This document shows, piece by piece, positions 55,504 through 64,000 of a stretch of DNA of 64,000 nt. The notes beneath the pieces were generated by a model that saw only the letters and a list, made by a program, of their open reading frames with translations, was not told where the DNA came from and did not search any database. Source of the stretch: Crossaster papposus (Eukaryota; Echinodermata; Asteroidea; Velatida; Solasteridae); the NCBI GenBank assembly GCA_037893245.1, contig JBAIAA010000409.1:2657001-2721000 (forward strand), written 5' to 3'. The position numbers and the translations under genes were made by a program. The stretch's first letter is position 1; each line of letters begins with the position of its first letter.

Positions 55504-56904
55504 TTGCTACGTGCGAGGGAACGGGAGTGTCAGCGTCCTATACTTCCAGTAGTTGGTGTTTTCTCTCGCCAACTAAGACCGCAGTACCAAGACAGAATTC
55601 CAATACGTACCACGATTAAATGTACATCTCTGTATCATCTGTGCATGGGTTTGAATTTCACTCTATGGAATTCGCGTTCCATGGATGGAAAAATTAACTC
55701 AATCTGTGCTTCGATTTTAGAAAAACATACGGATTTGTTCATGATCTCAGAGTCATGGATAACAGACAAAAATGGATTGTACGTTGATGCAAATTTTTGT
55801 TCGTCAATTTCCGGTTTTACTACTCATCATGTACCACGATGTAACCGGAAAGGTGGAGGATTGGCTCTGCTTGCGAGATCCAACCTTAAAGTAGTGAGGA
55901 ATAGATGCAACACTTTTAAATCATTGGAGGTCATGGATTGCAATATTCATAGCGGTAGAGATCTGATGCGTGTGGTTTTGATCTATCGTCCCCCGTACTC
56001 GAATAAACACAAAGTTACTGTTAGCTGTTTTCTAACGGATTTTGGTAAACTAATGGAGTCTGTTTTGACTGCGCCAGGTCATCTTGTCGTTTTGGGAGAT
56101 TTAAATCTACATATGGATGATCCAGACTGTTCAGATGCAAGACAGTTTCGCGATTTGTATACATCACTGGGATTAGTACAACACGTAGTTGGACCAACAC
56201 ATGTGAAGGGTCATACACTTGATGTAGTGTTAACACGTGATGCTGATCCTTGGTTAACTGGTTTTGAGATAGATCACTCTATGCCCTCTGATCACGCAGC
56301 AGTACATTTTGTCTCTTCAATTCACCGTCCACCACCAGTAACAGTTACTAAACAGCGCCGCGTCCTCCAGAATCTCGACATTGCTGCAATGAAAGAGTCT
56401 CTATGTACTTCTCTGAGGGATATGGATAACTGTGCAGATGTGGATATTCTCACTTGTGGTTATAATTCAGCTCTAACTAGTGTACTGAATGAACATGCAC
56501 CGTGTCGTGAGAGGACATTGGTCGACAAACCGCGTGCTGTTTGGTTTACTACGGAGTTGACTTTAGAGCGAAGACTTTTAAGAAGTCTTGAACGAAAATG
56601 GCTTCGCACAAAACTTGAGGTTCATCGTCAGATTCATCGGGCAATGATGTATGGGTATAATACAATGCTTGATCATGCCAGGACTGATTTTCATCGGAAA
56701 CGCATCCGAGCAGCGGACACAAAACAACTGTTTTTCATTGTTGATCAATTATCCGGTGGCAAGAAGTCATCTCGTGCAGTTTTACCAGATTTATTAGGAG
56801 ACCCAGTTAAATTGTCAGATATTTTTGCTGATTTTTTTTCACAGAAAATCATTCATATTCGGTCGAGTCTCCATGTAGATTTGATGGAAAAGGAATTTGT
56901 TTAG
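55504..56904 (+). CDS. L2-like ORF2, endonuclease half, ends at in-frame TAG
   Basis: About 466 codons. The real start is uncertain; MGLNFTLWNSRS at 55645 begins the endonuclease. Motifs: LWNSRSMDGKI, MISESWITD (catalytic Glu), RKGGGLALLAR, VVLIYRPPYSN, HLVVLGDLNLHMDDPDC, GHTLDVVLTRD and PSDHAAVHF (catalytic SDH). A linker of about 200 residues follows. The frame stops at TAG 56902-56904 and carries straight on in the same frame into the RT half. Confidence 0.85.
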   Translation: MLRARERECQRPILPVVGVFSRQLRPQYQDRIPIRTTIKCTSLYHLCMGLNFTLWNSRSMDGKINSICASILEKHTDLFMISESWITDKNGLYVDANFCSSISGFTTHHVPRCNRKGGGLALLARSNLKVVRNRCNTFKSLEVMDCNIHSGRDLMRVVLIYRPPYSNKHKVTVSCFLTDFGKLMESVLTAPGHLVVLGDLNLHMDDPDCSDARQFRDLYTSLGLVQHVVGPTHVKGHTLDVVLTRDADPWLTGFEIDHSMPSDHAAVHFVSSIHRPPPVTVTKQRRVLQNLDIAAMKESLCTSLRDMDNCADVDILTCGYNSALTSVLNEHAPCRERTLVDKPRAVWFTTELTLERRLLRSLERKWLRTKLEVHRQIHRAMMYGYNTMLDHARTDFHRKRIRAADTKQLFFIVDQLSGGKKSSRAVLPDLLGDPVKLSDIFADFFSQKIIHIRSSLHVDLMEKEFV

Positions 56905-58539
56905 CCAGAATCTACACCTATGTGCCAATTTACATCTTTTGATTCATTGAATGTTTATGATGTTACTCAACTTGTGAAGAAAATGCCATCGAAAACATGC
57001 TCAAATGATCCAATGCCGACTAATTTAGTGAAGGAATGTCTTGATGTTCTGGCTCCTTTTTTAGTTCGCATTGTGAATTATTCGTTTGATTCTGGTATAT
57101 TTCCTCATCATTGTAAAGAGGCAATTATTCGACCTCTAATTAAGAAAGTTGGATTGGATACAAATGATTTGAAAAATTTCCGACCGGTGTCTAATTGTTC
57201 TTTTCTTGATAAGTTTCTTGAAAAGGCTGCATTAAAGCAATTACATTATTATTTTCAGGATAATTCATTGTATGGTAAATTTCAATCTGCCTACCGAGAG
57301 GGACATAGCACTGAAACTGCACTCTTGCGAGTGCATAACGATGTTATGTGTGCTCTCGATGGGCAGAAGGATTTGATTTTGGTTATGCTTGATTTGTCTG
57401 CTGCCTTTGACACCGTTGACCATGATATATTGATGCATAGATTGCATACCAGGTTTGGGATTGGTGGGAAGGTTTTTGATTGGTTGAATTCTTTTTTGAG
57501 AGGACGAACACAGAGGGTGCGTATTGGGTCAACGGTGTCGAAGGCACACGAGTTGCAGTTCGGAGTACCGCAGGGCTCTGTTCTTGGACCTGTTTTGTTC
57601 TCTTTATATATGGTGCCATTGGAGGACATCATAAATCATCATGGTTTAAATTCTGTTATTTATGCTGATGATTCCCAACTTTACGTTGCTTGTGATTCCC
57701 GAACGGACTTTACTGCTGTGTCTCGCATTGAGACGTGTGTCAATGAGATTCGTCATTGGATGCGAGAAAATATGCTCGCGATAAATGACGCCAAGACCGA
57801 GATTATCTGGTTCTCGTCGCGTTTCAAGAAACCCAGTTTTCGGGTTCTTGCAAATACACATGTTAAAGTTGGGAATGTTTGCATATCAACATCTGACACA
57901 GTGCGTAATTTAGGGGTCATTTTTGATTCGGCTGCAACTATGAATTCTCATATTACAAATGTGTGCAAGACTGCGTCTTATTCCTTGTGGCGGATTGGAA
58001 AACTTAGGAGGCTCTTGGACCAGTCTAGCACTGAAAAATTGATTCATGCATTTATTACATCGAAGCTTGACTATTGTAATAGTTTATTTTGGGGGTTGTA
58101 TGATTATCAGTTAAGGAGATTACAGCATATCCAAAACGCTGCAGCACGACTGGTTGTCAGGGGGCAGATAAGGCGACATGATGATATTACACCAGTTTTA
58201 TGTGAGCTCCATTGGCTGCCAGTTGTGGTTCGGGTGGAATTTAAAATATTGTGTATTGTCTTTAAATGTTTATATCATCAAAGGTCAGCTCCACATTACT
58301 TACTTGAATTGATTTCTGTATTTCATCCTATAATACACACAAAAAGCTGTAGTGGGGTAAAACTTCTGCATCCTAAACTTAAATCAAAACCAACTAAGGC
58401 TTATGGGGACCGAGCGTTCAGTAATTATGCACCAGTTCTATGGAATCGACTCCCTGGAGTCATGAGGGCCATTAGTGATTTTAATTTGTTTAAGCAAAAT
58501 TTGAAGACTTTTCTTTTTAAAAGGTATTATGTTTTTTAG
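56905..58539 (+). CDS. L2-like ORF2, reverse transcriptase half
   Basis: Same frame as the upstream half; first Met at 56920. Motifs in order: NLVKECLDVLAPFLVRIVN, LKNFRPVSNCSFLDKFLEKA, LVMLDLSAAFDTVDHDIL, QFGVPQGSVLGPVLFSLYM, VIYADDSQLYVA (catalytic box), VRNLGVIFD, SKLDYCNSLFWGLYDYQL, LHWLPVVVRVEFKI and AYGDRAFSNYAPVLWNRLPG. Stop at 58537-58539. 539 residues without a break, so a single TAG separates it from an otherwise intact ORF2. L2 clade of the CR1 group. Confidence 0.9.
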   Translation, partial: PESTPMCQFTSFDSLNVYDVTQLVKKMPSKTCSNDPMPTNLVKECLDVLAPFLVRIVNYSFDSGIFPHHCKEAIIRPLIKKVGLDTNDLKNFRPVSNCSFLDKFLEKAALKQLHYYFQDNSLYGKFQSAYREGHSTETALLRVHNDVMCALDGQKDLILVMLDLSAAFDTVDHDILMHRLHTRFGIGGKVFDWLNSFLRGRTQRVRIGSTVSKAHELQFGVPQGSVLGPVLFSLYMVPLEDIINHHGLNSVIYADDSQLYVACDSRTDFTAVSRIETCVNEIRHWMRENMLAINDAKTEIIWFSSRFKKPSFRVLANTHVKVGNVCISTSDTVRNLGVIFDSAATMNSHITNVCKTASYSLWRIGKLRRLLDQSSTEKLIHAFITSKLDYCNSLFWGLYDYQLRRLQHIQNAAARLVVRGQIRRHDDITPVLCELHWLPVVVRVEFKILCIVFKCLYHQRSAPHYLLELISVFHPIIHTKSCSGVKLLHPKLKSKPTKAYGDRAFSNYAPVLWNRLPGVMRAISDFNLFKQNLKTFLFKRYYVF

Positions 58540-58661
58540 TGTGTGGTAGCATATTTTTAATATTTTTAATTGTAAGTGACACTTTGTAAAGCGTTTTGAG
58601 ATGTTTTAATGTAAAACGCTATATTAAAAATGAATTATTATTATTATTATTATTATTATTA

Positions 58662-59024
58662 TCTCAAGTTAAAACTTCTTGAGTAACGCTCCATCCTCAG
58701 GGCAGATTCTTCAAGGTGTATAATTTTCTGTTCCGAGTCATCAGATTTGTTACAGAGGTCAATCATTCTGGTTTGCAGAGCTTGTTTTTTAGCTTGTGTT
58801 TCTTCCAACACCTGTGAAGAGTATGCGACCGACTTTTCGAGGTCTTGGTATTTTCGTTCAGCTTGGTCCATTCTTACCATCAAAGATTGCTGGTTGGACA
58901 TAACAATGTCGAGTTTGTCTTGAATTCCTACCCTCATCGTTTTGATATCTTGCTGAAGCACAGAATGGTCGGGACCGTCCACGTCACAAGAAGTGGAGCC
59001 CTTGCAATCGGATGATTCGGTCAA
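58662..59024 (-). pseudogene. LINE ORF1 N-terminal coiled-coil part
   Basis: About 120 codons starting MTESSDCKGSTSCDV, then heptad-like helices (LDIVMSNQQSLMVRMDQAER, IHLEESALRMERYSRSFNLR). A coiled coil followed by an RxxN-L-RF junction is the ORF1 layout of L1/L2-type LINEs. It is cut precisely after NLR by the L2-like insertion; the rest is at 55164-55503. The likely start is the ATG at 59024. Confidence 0.8.
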
Positions 59025-59230
59025 AGCTGGTTGTTTTTTTCTTTTCTGGGCGGCATACTAATTCCAGGATTAAACAGTTTATAAAGTTATCAATCCCGCT
59101 AACTAATGGCTAAAACTGGTAGTAACTCGGTTTGGCTAGGATGCGATGTTACTGGATTTCTAGCGATTCTTCAACAAATTTTGCGGAGCGAGATTAGATG
59201 TGGTGTCAGTCCATCGAACAGCGCCCTCAA

Positions 59231-60755
59231 TCTCCAATTGGCTCTAGCATCTCAAGTTCAGCATCTGCTTGTTGTCTCCGTTGCCATGTTGCCATTTGGG
59301 TTGCATGGAAAGTATTTTTGTCCATCAAGTGTCTCTTAACGAATGTTAATGTTATCCGTAGTGCATTTGATAAATTTGTTGGCTACAATGTTTGGTGGAA
59401 TAATGGCCCCGGTTGCTAATTGGTCCATAGATTTCAGGGTGTTCTCAGCTAAGGAAGTGTCTACTTGCAACACCTGTTCATAGCTCAAACAGCGACCTGC
59501 CTTGTTGAACAACTCCACCAAATCTCTAGATCGCGTGGCTTGATGTAGTGTATTGGCAAGACCACTATGTTTTGGAGTCCATTGTCTGCCCCCACTGACA
59601 AAGTAAACAAGATCCTGTGCTACACTCAGAACTCTGCTTCGGGCCAGATCTTCATTGTTTTCAGAACTGCCTTCTTCTAGCGCCTCTTGACCACCAAAGA
59701 TTAGTCTCAGTAGCATATATAAATTATCTGGAATGCATGGAATTCATCTTCACTTACAGAGACACCTTTGTGACCAGGAGTTTCCACCATGTCTCCACGA
59801 ATTTTCAGCGTTACGTGTACAAGTTAGTGATAGACAAATGTTATCCTGAAGCAAATATTGAGGCATTTCCTCGCTCTCGTCGATTTTCTTTATTTGCAAA
59901 ACTGCAGCATGCTGATTGTTTGTGAGATTCAACATGGTTGTTCTCTCAGATGCGCCTTTTGTCAAGAGGTGCGAAGAAGTAAAAAAATGTCTTCCAGCTG
60001 TGACTGCAACTTCTCCTTGAATGTTGTCCTTCTGCTGCAGTAATACGGTTGAATCGTGGTTGACGATTCTACAGTAAGCTCCTCATACCGTTCCCAGACT
60101 TCATTCAGAAGGATAACATGTCCTTTGTCTGCTGATTGATGCAACTTTTTGCATAGCCGATATACCATCGCGAGGTCGGTTTTGTCCGAGTCCTGCTTTG
60201 TTTTGGTGGTAGATCTGGTGAATGCCCTTAGACACGTCAAATGGTATTTGGCTTCAGCCGCAATTAAGTCCATCGCTCCGGCCAATCGAATACCAATGAT
60301 GTAATCGAGAGAGGAGGCTTGAATTATCTGATCACTCATTTGTTTTGACATTAGTGAGATCAGCCGTGATTTTGGCTTCACAACAACAGGTTGACAGGAA
60401 TTACATAATTTCCAGTTTACTGGTTCCACACGCCTTAAACGTCTGTTACCACTGCTGCTGCAACCTGCTTCTAGTTTTGAATCCACTGCCTGCGTCTTCT
60501 GCAAACGTTTAAGTTTACTTTTGTCCGTGAAGTGGGCATAGCACATGTTGTGCCACACAAGAGTTTGGGCTTCAGCAGAATCCAAAACATTCTGAAGGCG
60601 GTCGATCAAATCGATATTCTCAACGTCTCTAAATTTTCTTCTGGTACTGGCAGCAAGCCTGACTTTTGCGAGCCCATGGTCAATAGCTTTACTATGAATA
60701 ATACGTGGCTGCAGTTTGGCAGAATATGCACAAGCTGTAATCTACAGGCGAATGA
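59231..60755 (-). pseudogene. Unknown multi-copy family gene, proximal (N-terminal) segment
   Basis: From about 60755: SLCIFCQ, WHNMCYAHFTDKSKLKRLQK, VNWKLCNSCQPV, SLDYIIGIRLAGAMDLIAAE, KYHLTCLRAFTRS, LNEVWERYEEL and YYCSRRTTFKEKLQSQLEDI. After a break come SRVLSVAQDLVYFVSGGRQW, PKHSGLANTLHQATRSRDLV, GRCLSYEQVLQVDTSLAE and ATGAIIPPNIVANKFI, then a DNIN motif. Same multi-copy uncharacterised family as the segments at 47.1-50.4 kb. Paired CxxC and H/C positions suggest zinc binding. The CR1-like LINE begins at about 59230. Confidence 0.65.
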
Positions 60756-61937
60756 ATTTTTAGGTTAACTACTGGATCCATCATCGTCTGCAAATCAAAC
60801 AATTATAAATTATGGTAAGGCTTCAAAGTTGTCATTCAACATGGTTGGCGCCATCTTGGATTTTAGCAATTTGCCTATGATCACATGCTGGAGATTTTAC
60901 TCTCTCCAACAGCCCTTTGTTTTTGTAATCCCCTATTCTAAAACACTTACCAATATCCTTAAACCTTATAAATGACTCCTGTATACAATTGTTCAGAATC
61001 ACTGTGACAAGTTGAGTACTACTAAGCCAAGAGATGAACTCTCGAACACCGTGTATTGTAACAAAACACTCACTGGCTAGTATGCAATCATGGTTCTCAA
61101 CACCCATGGAAGAGCTACTGTGATTGGCTGATCTGTCGAACACATTATTCTGCTTATTTTGTTATAACTTTCCTGGATGTATAAAATGGTCAAACTAACA
61201 GAACAAATATAAAATAAATCTAGATTTTTTTTATTTTAAATATATGCGAATATTAACTTCTTCAAGCATGTGTAGGTGTGGTCATATGTAAAACAAGTTG
61301 GGATTGGCTGATTCACTGACCCAGTTTCTGGATTGATCATCTACCTATTTTTTTAAATACCTCTAACTAAGGCCTAATGTCGTTGCTGGGAAAAAACGTT
61401 GGTGGGAAATATGGTAATTAGTACAATTTAATTGATTTGTTTTAACTTTTTAAGGGTTATACCGCAAAATAAAGCATTTTTGTACTCCTCAGCATTTGAA
61501 ATATAAGAATTGGGAACAATCAAAAATTGAATGTGGAATGTCACATTTGAATGGGCGATTTATACCTTATCTCAACCATATTTCGATCCTGCCTAACACA
61601 AGAGTTAACCTCATCACCCACTCTGTAGTCTTATCTTCAAAACATAGGTCTAGACACTTTATTTGTCGTGTTTACTTGTCAAGTTACATACAAATTGGTG
61701 AACAATTATTTGTCTGTAATGGCGGCGGCTAATTTGCATATTTAAGAATAGGGTTATCGTTGATTACTTTAGAAGTGCATTTATCATATTCTCGGACACT
61801 CAAAATATAGATATAGGCACTTAATTTGTAATTTTTACTTGCCTGGTTACAGAGTTGTTGCAGAAAATGGTTCAAAAAGTGTCAAAAGTCTGGTTCCCAA
61901 CTGTTATCCCCAAATGCCCCTTTTTTCAGAACACTTC
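60756..61937. other. Upstream flank of the unknown family gene
   Basis: A - strand open stretch at 60832-61143 has no motif I recognise; whether it is a 5' exon or chance cannot be told here. The rest is AT-rich, with no repeat border seen. Confidence 0.4.
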
Positions 61938-62290
61938 TCTGACACTGATGGTGGCTTGCTTGACATAGGAGATAATATTATCCCAAATACCAGGCTCTGA
62001 CACTGATGGTGACTTGCTTGGGATGGTAGATAATAGTATTCCAAATACCAGGCTCTTAATACACTGATGGTGGCTTGCTTGGGATGGGAGATAATATTAT
62101 CCCAAATACCAGGCTCTGACACTACTTGCTCGGTATGGGAGATAATATTATTTCAAATACCAGGCTCTGACACTGATGGTGGCTTGCTTGGCATGGGAGA
62201 TTATTATCCCAAATACTAGGCTCTTACACTGATGGTGGCTTGCTCGGTGTGGGAGATAATATTGTCCCAAATACTAGACTCTGACACGGA
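61938..62290. repeat. Minisatellite, unit about 55-66 bases, six copies
   Basis: Repeats of CTGACACTGATGGTGGCTTG, CTTGG(G/C)ATGGGAGATAAT, ATTATCCCAAATACCAGGCT. Units vary in length and sequence. It lies just beyond, or within, the outer part of the Gypsy LTR that begins at 62461. Confidence 0.88.
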
Positions 62291-62476
62291 TTGTGGCTTG
62301 TGTTTCAAGCGCGGGTAGAGCACAAATAACAAATAATGACACGAGTTTGACACAGTTTCAGATCTTTCTAGAAGCAGCCATGTTGTTCAAGAATAGTGCT
62401 CGATACAGAGTAAACGCACAGCGCCCTCTAGTGGCTGAAGGGCGCCAGACATATTGTTACATCCTCCCCTTTTTGA
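62291..62476 (-). repeat. Ty3/Gypsy 3' LTR start with polypurine tract
   Basis: On the - strand a polypurine tract (AAAAAGGGGAGGA) at about 62462-62476 runs into TGTAACAATATGTCTGGCGC at 62461, the usual junction of internal region and 3' LTR. The LTR continues toward lower coordinates; its outer end is not clear and may involve the minisatellite. Confidence 0.65.
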
Positions 62477-64000
62477 GCTTTTGTGGAAAGATGCACAAAT
62501 ACAAAATGCTTTTCACAAATAGAACACTTGAAGCTCTTATGCATTTAAACAGTTTGGAGGTTTGAACAGTCTATTAAAATGAGTTCAAAGTTCAAGAGTT
62601 CACGGCGATACATCAGTCTGGAATGTTGATCTAGATTGCAATATGTTTTCAAAAACCTATTACTATGATCGTAACGCTTGTAATTAGGTAACAACAGCTG
62701 ATCAACGTAGAATTAGAGTAAAAGCAACAAGAGTAACACTGAAAGTTAAAACTTGTTTGCAAGAGCAGCAAGAGTATGCAAGAGCAGTTTTCACTTTTGT
62801 TAGGTAAACAAAATTGGGGTTTCATTTTCTAAAACTAGAAATCATTATTGAACATAATCTTCGAGCCTAAGTGGTTCACATCGATTGCGAGTGGATCGTC
62901 GCAGTGTGGGCTGTTTGGTGGAGGTGGTTCCTGGATCTGGGTTGTCCTGCGATGTTGGATTGTTGGAGTTTGCTGGCGGTATGATTGGACCAGGAATGGG
63001 TGGAACTGGTGTTGTGGCAGGTTGGATGAAGACTTCCTTATGTGTGCTAGTGGTGAAGTGCAGTGCGTCTTGAATACCAGAATATTTTGTGCTGGAGGTG
63101 GTTCCTTTGAGCTTTTCAGGTGTTCTCGGCTTCGTCGGTAGACCTGGTCACCTTGTAGTACTTCATAGGATCTTTCATAAAGTTTGCGCAGTACGAGCGC
63201 TTTCCTCCAACGGTCTTCTCCTAACCGGAAGGGTTTCATGCGCATGGTGTCACCTTGTATCAATGAGGGTAGGTCTTTAGTAGGGCGGTTGTAGTACTTC
63301 GCCTGTATCTTCTGGTTCAGATCTATCTGCTTCATTTCCTGTTTAGAGTCGTAACATCTGGCTTGTAATAGACGTTCTGATGTTGGCATTATGGTCTTTG
63401 TTCTCCGCCCAAGAAATCGTTGTGCGGGGCTGGAGTCCATGCCTTGGGTTGGTGTGTTTCTGATGTTCAGCAGGGCAAGGTTTTCATCTTCACCAGTGGC
63501 AAAGCATTTCTTCAGCATCTTTTTTTGCAGACTTGACTGCAGACTCGGCCTTTCCATTTGCCTTGCTGTTGTATAGGGAGATCGTGTTGTGCTTGATTCC
63601 CCACTTTCGTGTGAAATCGTCAAAGTCTTTAGAAGAGAATGGTGGACCATTGTCGCTTATGATAATGTCTGGTATGCCATATCTGCCAATGTTTCAGCTT
63701 GCTTATGACCGGTCTGGCAGATGTGCTGTGCAGACGATCCACTTCCCAAAAATTGGACTAGTAGCACACAGTGATGAGATAATCTTTCCCGTCATGGTGA
63801 AAAAGATCGTTACCAAGTTTTTTCCCAGGGTCGTTCTGATAAGTCGTGGGACATCAGTGGAAGTGTCTCACAGCATTCGATCCACTGTTTGATTTCATCA
63901 TTCATGCCAGGCCAGAAGATTATTCTCTCGCTCGTCTCAAAGTGCCTTCTACACCATTGTGGCATTATGACCTGTCTCATTGCTTTCGGGATCACTAGCC
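62477..64000 (-). mobile_element. Ty3/Gypsy element, 3' part of pol, runs off the window
   Basis: Integrase zinc-binding trace near 63810-63995 (ERIIFWPGMNDEIKQWIE). A core trace lies near 63600-63800, and a C-terminal integrase region at 62835-63650 includes LLNIRNTPTQGMDSSPAQRF, KYYNRPTKDL and YRRSREHLK. Mag-like by these blocks. It is broken in perhaps two to four places in the visible part but has a long open tail, so it looks younger than the fossil at 20.7-25.8 kb. Confidence 0.8.

Larger units (their letters stand above)
55504..58661 (+). mobile_element. L2-like LINE, nearly complete ORF2, inserted in LINE ORF1
   Basis: 3,158 bases from TTGCTACGTGCGAGG to a (ATT)n tail. Flanking - strand sequence reads AACTTGAGA on one side and TTTGGTTGC on the other, which together encode NLR-FGC of the host LINE ORF1 with nothing lost or duplicated. 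So the insertion left no target duplication. The 3' UTR carries TTGTAAAGCGTTTTGAGATG, the hallmark end of L2-group LINEs. Confidence 0.88.
50411..59230 (-). mobile_element. CR1-like LINE inserted in the unknown family gene
   Basis: In - strand order: 5' UTR from about 59230, ORF1 N-part (59024-58662), ORF1 C-part (55503-55164), PHD finger (54945-54733), endonuclease (about 54540-53590), insertion of a DNA element (52154-53570), linker (about 52140-52004), RT (about 51804-50442) and a 3' UTR to about 50411. Both sides continue into the unknown family gene. Multiple stops and frameshifts make it inactive. Confidence 0.75.

Noticed and set aside
60832-61143. A 103-codon open frame upstream of the unknown family gene
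   Set aside because: Same strand and near the gene, but no conserved block and no clear splice donor to join it; left unassigned.

Overview
This window looks like a gene-poor, transposon-dense stretch of a marine invertebrate genome. It holds introns with GT/AG borders, tRNA-derived SINEs, Helitrons, PIF/Harbinger, pogo, several LINE clades and Ty3/Gypsy remnants. The one clear host gene is an ortholog of animal NCKIPSD (SPIN90). A non-vertebrate deuterostome, perhaps an echinoderm, is my best guess from the repeat mix, but the window alone does not settle it.

Layout. 1-10 kb: the 3' part of the NCKIPSD/SPIN90 gene on the + strand, eight exons from 975 to the stop at 9842, with introns full of MITEs, minisatellites and a dispersed repeat. 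The N-terminal SH3 part would lie upstream of the window. 10-20 kb: a SINE, tandem arrays, a LINE ORF1 remnant, and two inverted copies of one internally deleted PIF/Harbinger element forming a palindrome of about 3.6 kb. 20.7-25.8 kb: a worn Ty3/Gypsy fossil with one LTR, a primer binding site and gag/pol traces, itself hit by a MITE and a LINE tail. A second LTR copy lies at 43.8-44.7 kb. 28.7-31.3 kb: broken pogo-like and Harbinger transposases around a LINE piece. 31.6-41.6 kb: three head-to-tail Helitrons on the - strand. The middle one carries a Tx1-clade LINE with two long open ORFs (542 and about 1,100 codons).

45-61 kb: a nested region. A multi-copy family gene of unknown function (- strand, from about 60.75 kb down to about 47.1 kb) is split by a CR1-like LINE (about 50.4-59.2 kb) and by a 1.24-kb MITE with a TAA target duplication. 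The CR1-like LINE is in turn split by an L2-like LINE on the + strand (55504-58661) and by a 1.4-kb DNA element with a GATAT duplication. 62-64 kb: a minisatellite, then the 3' end of a second Ty3/Gypsy element running off the window on the - strand.

The genes here do not form a pathway. Apart from NCKIPSD and possibly the unknown family gene, every coding stretch belongs to a mobile element. The most notable structure is the Helitron trio, because its borders can be read to the base and because it carries clusters of YY1-like boxes, arrays of short palindromes and a near-intact Tx1 LINE. All calls come from reading sequence and recalled family motifs; no search was run.
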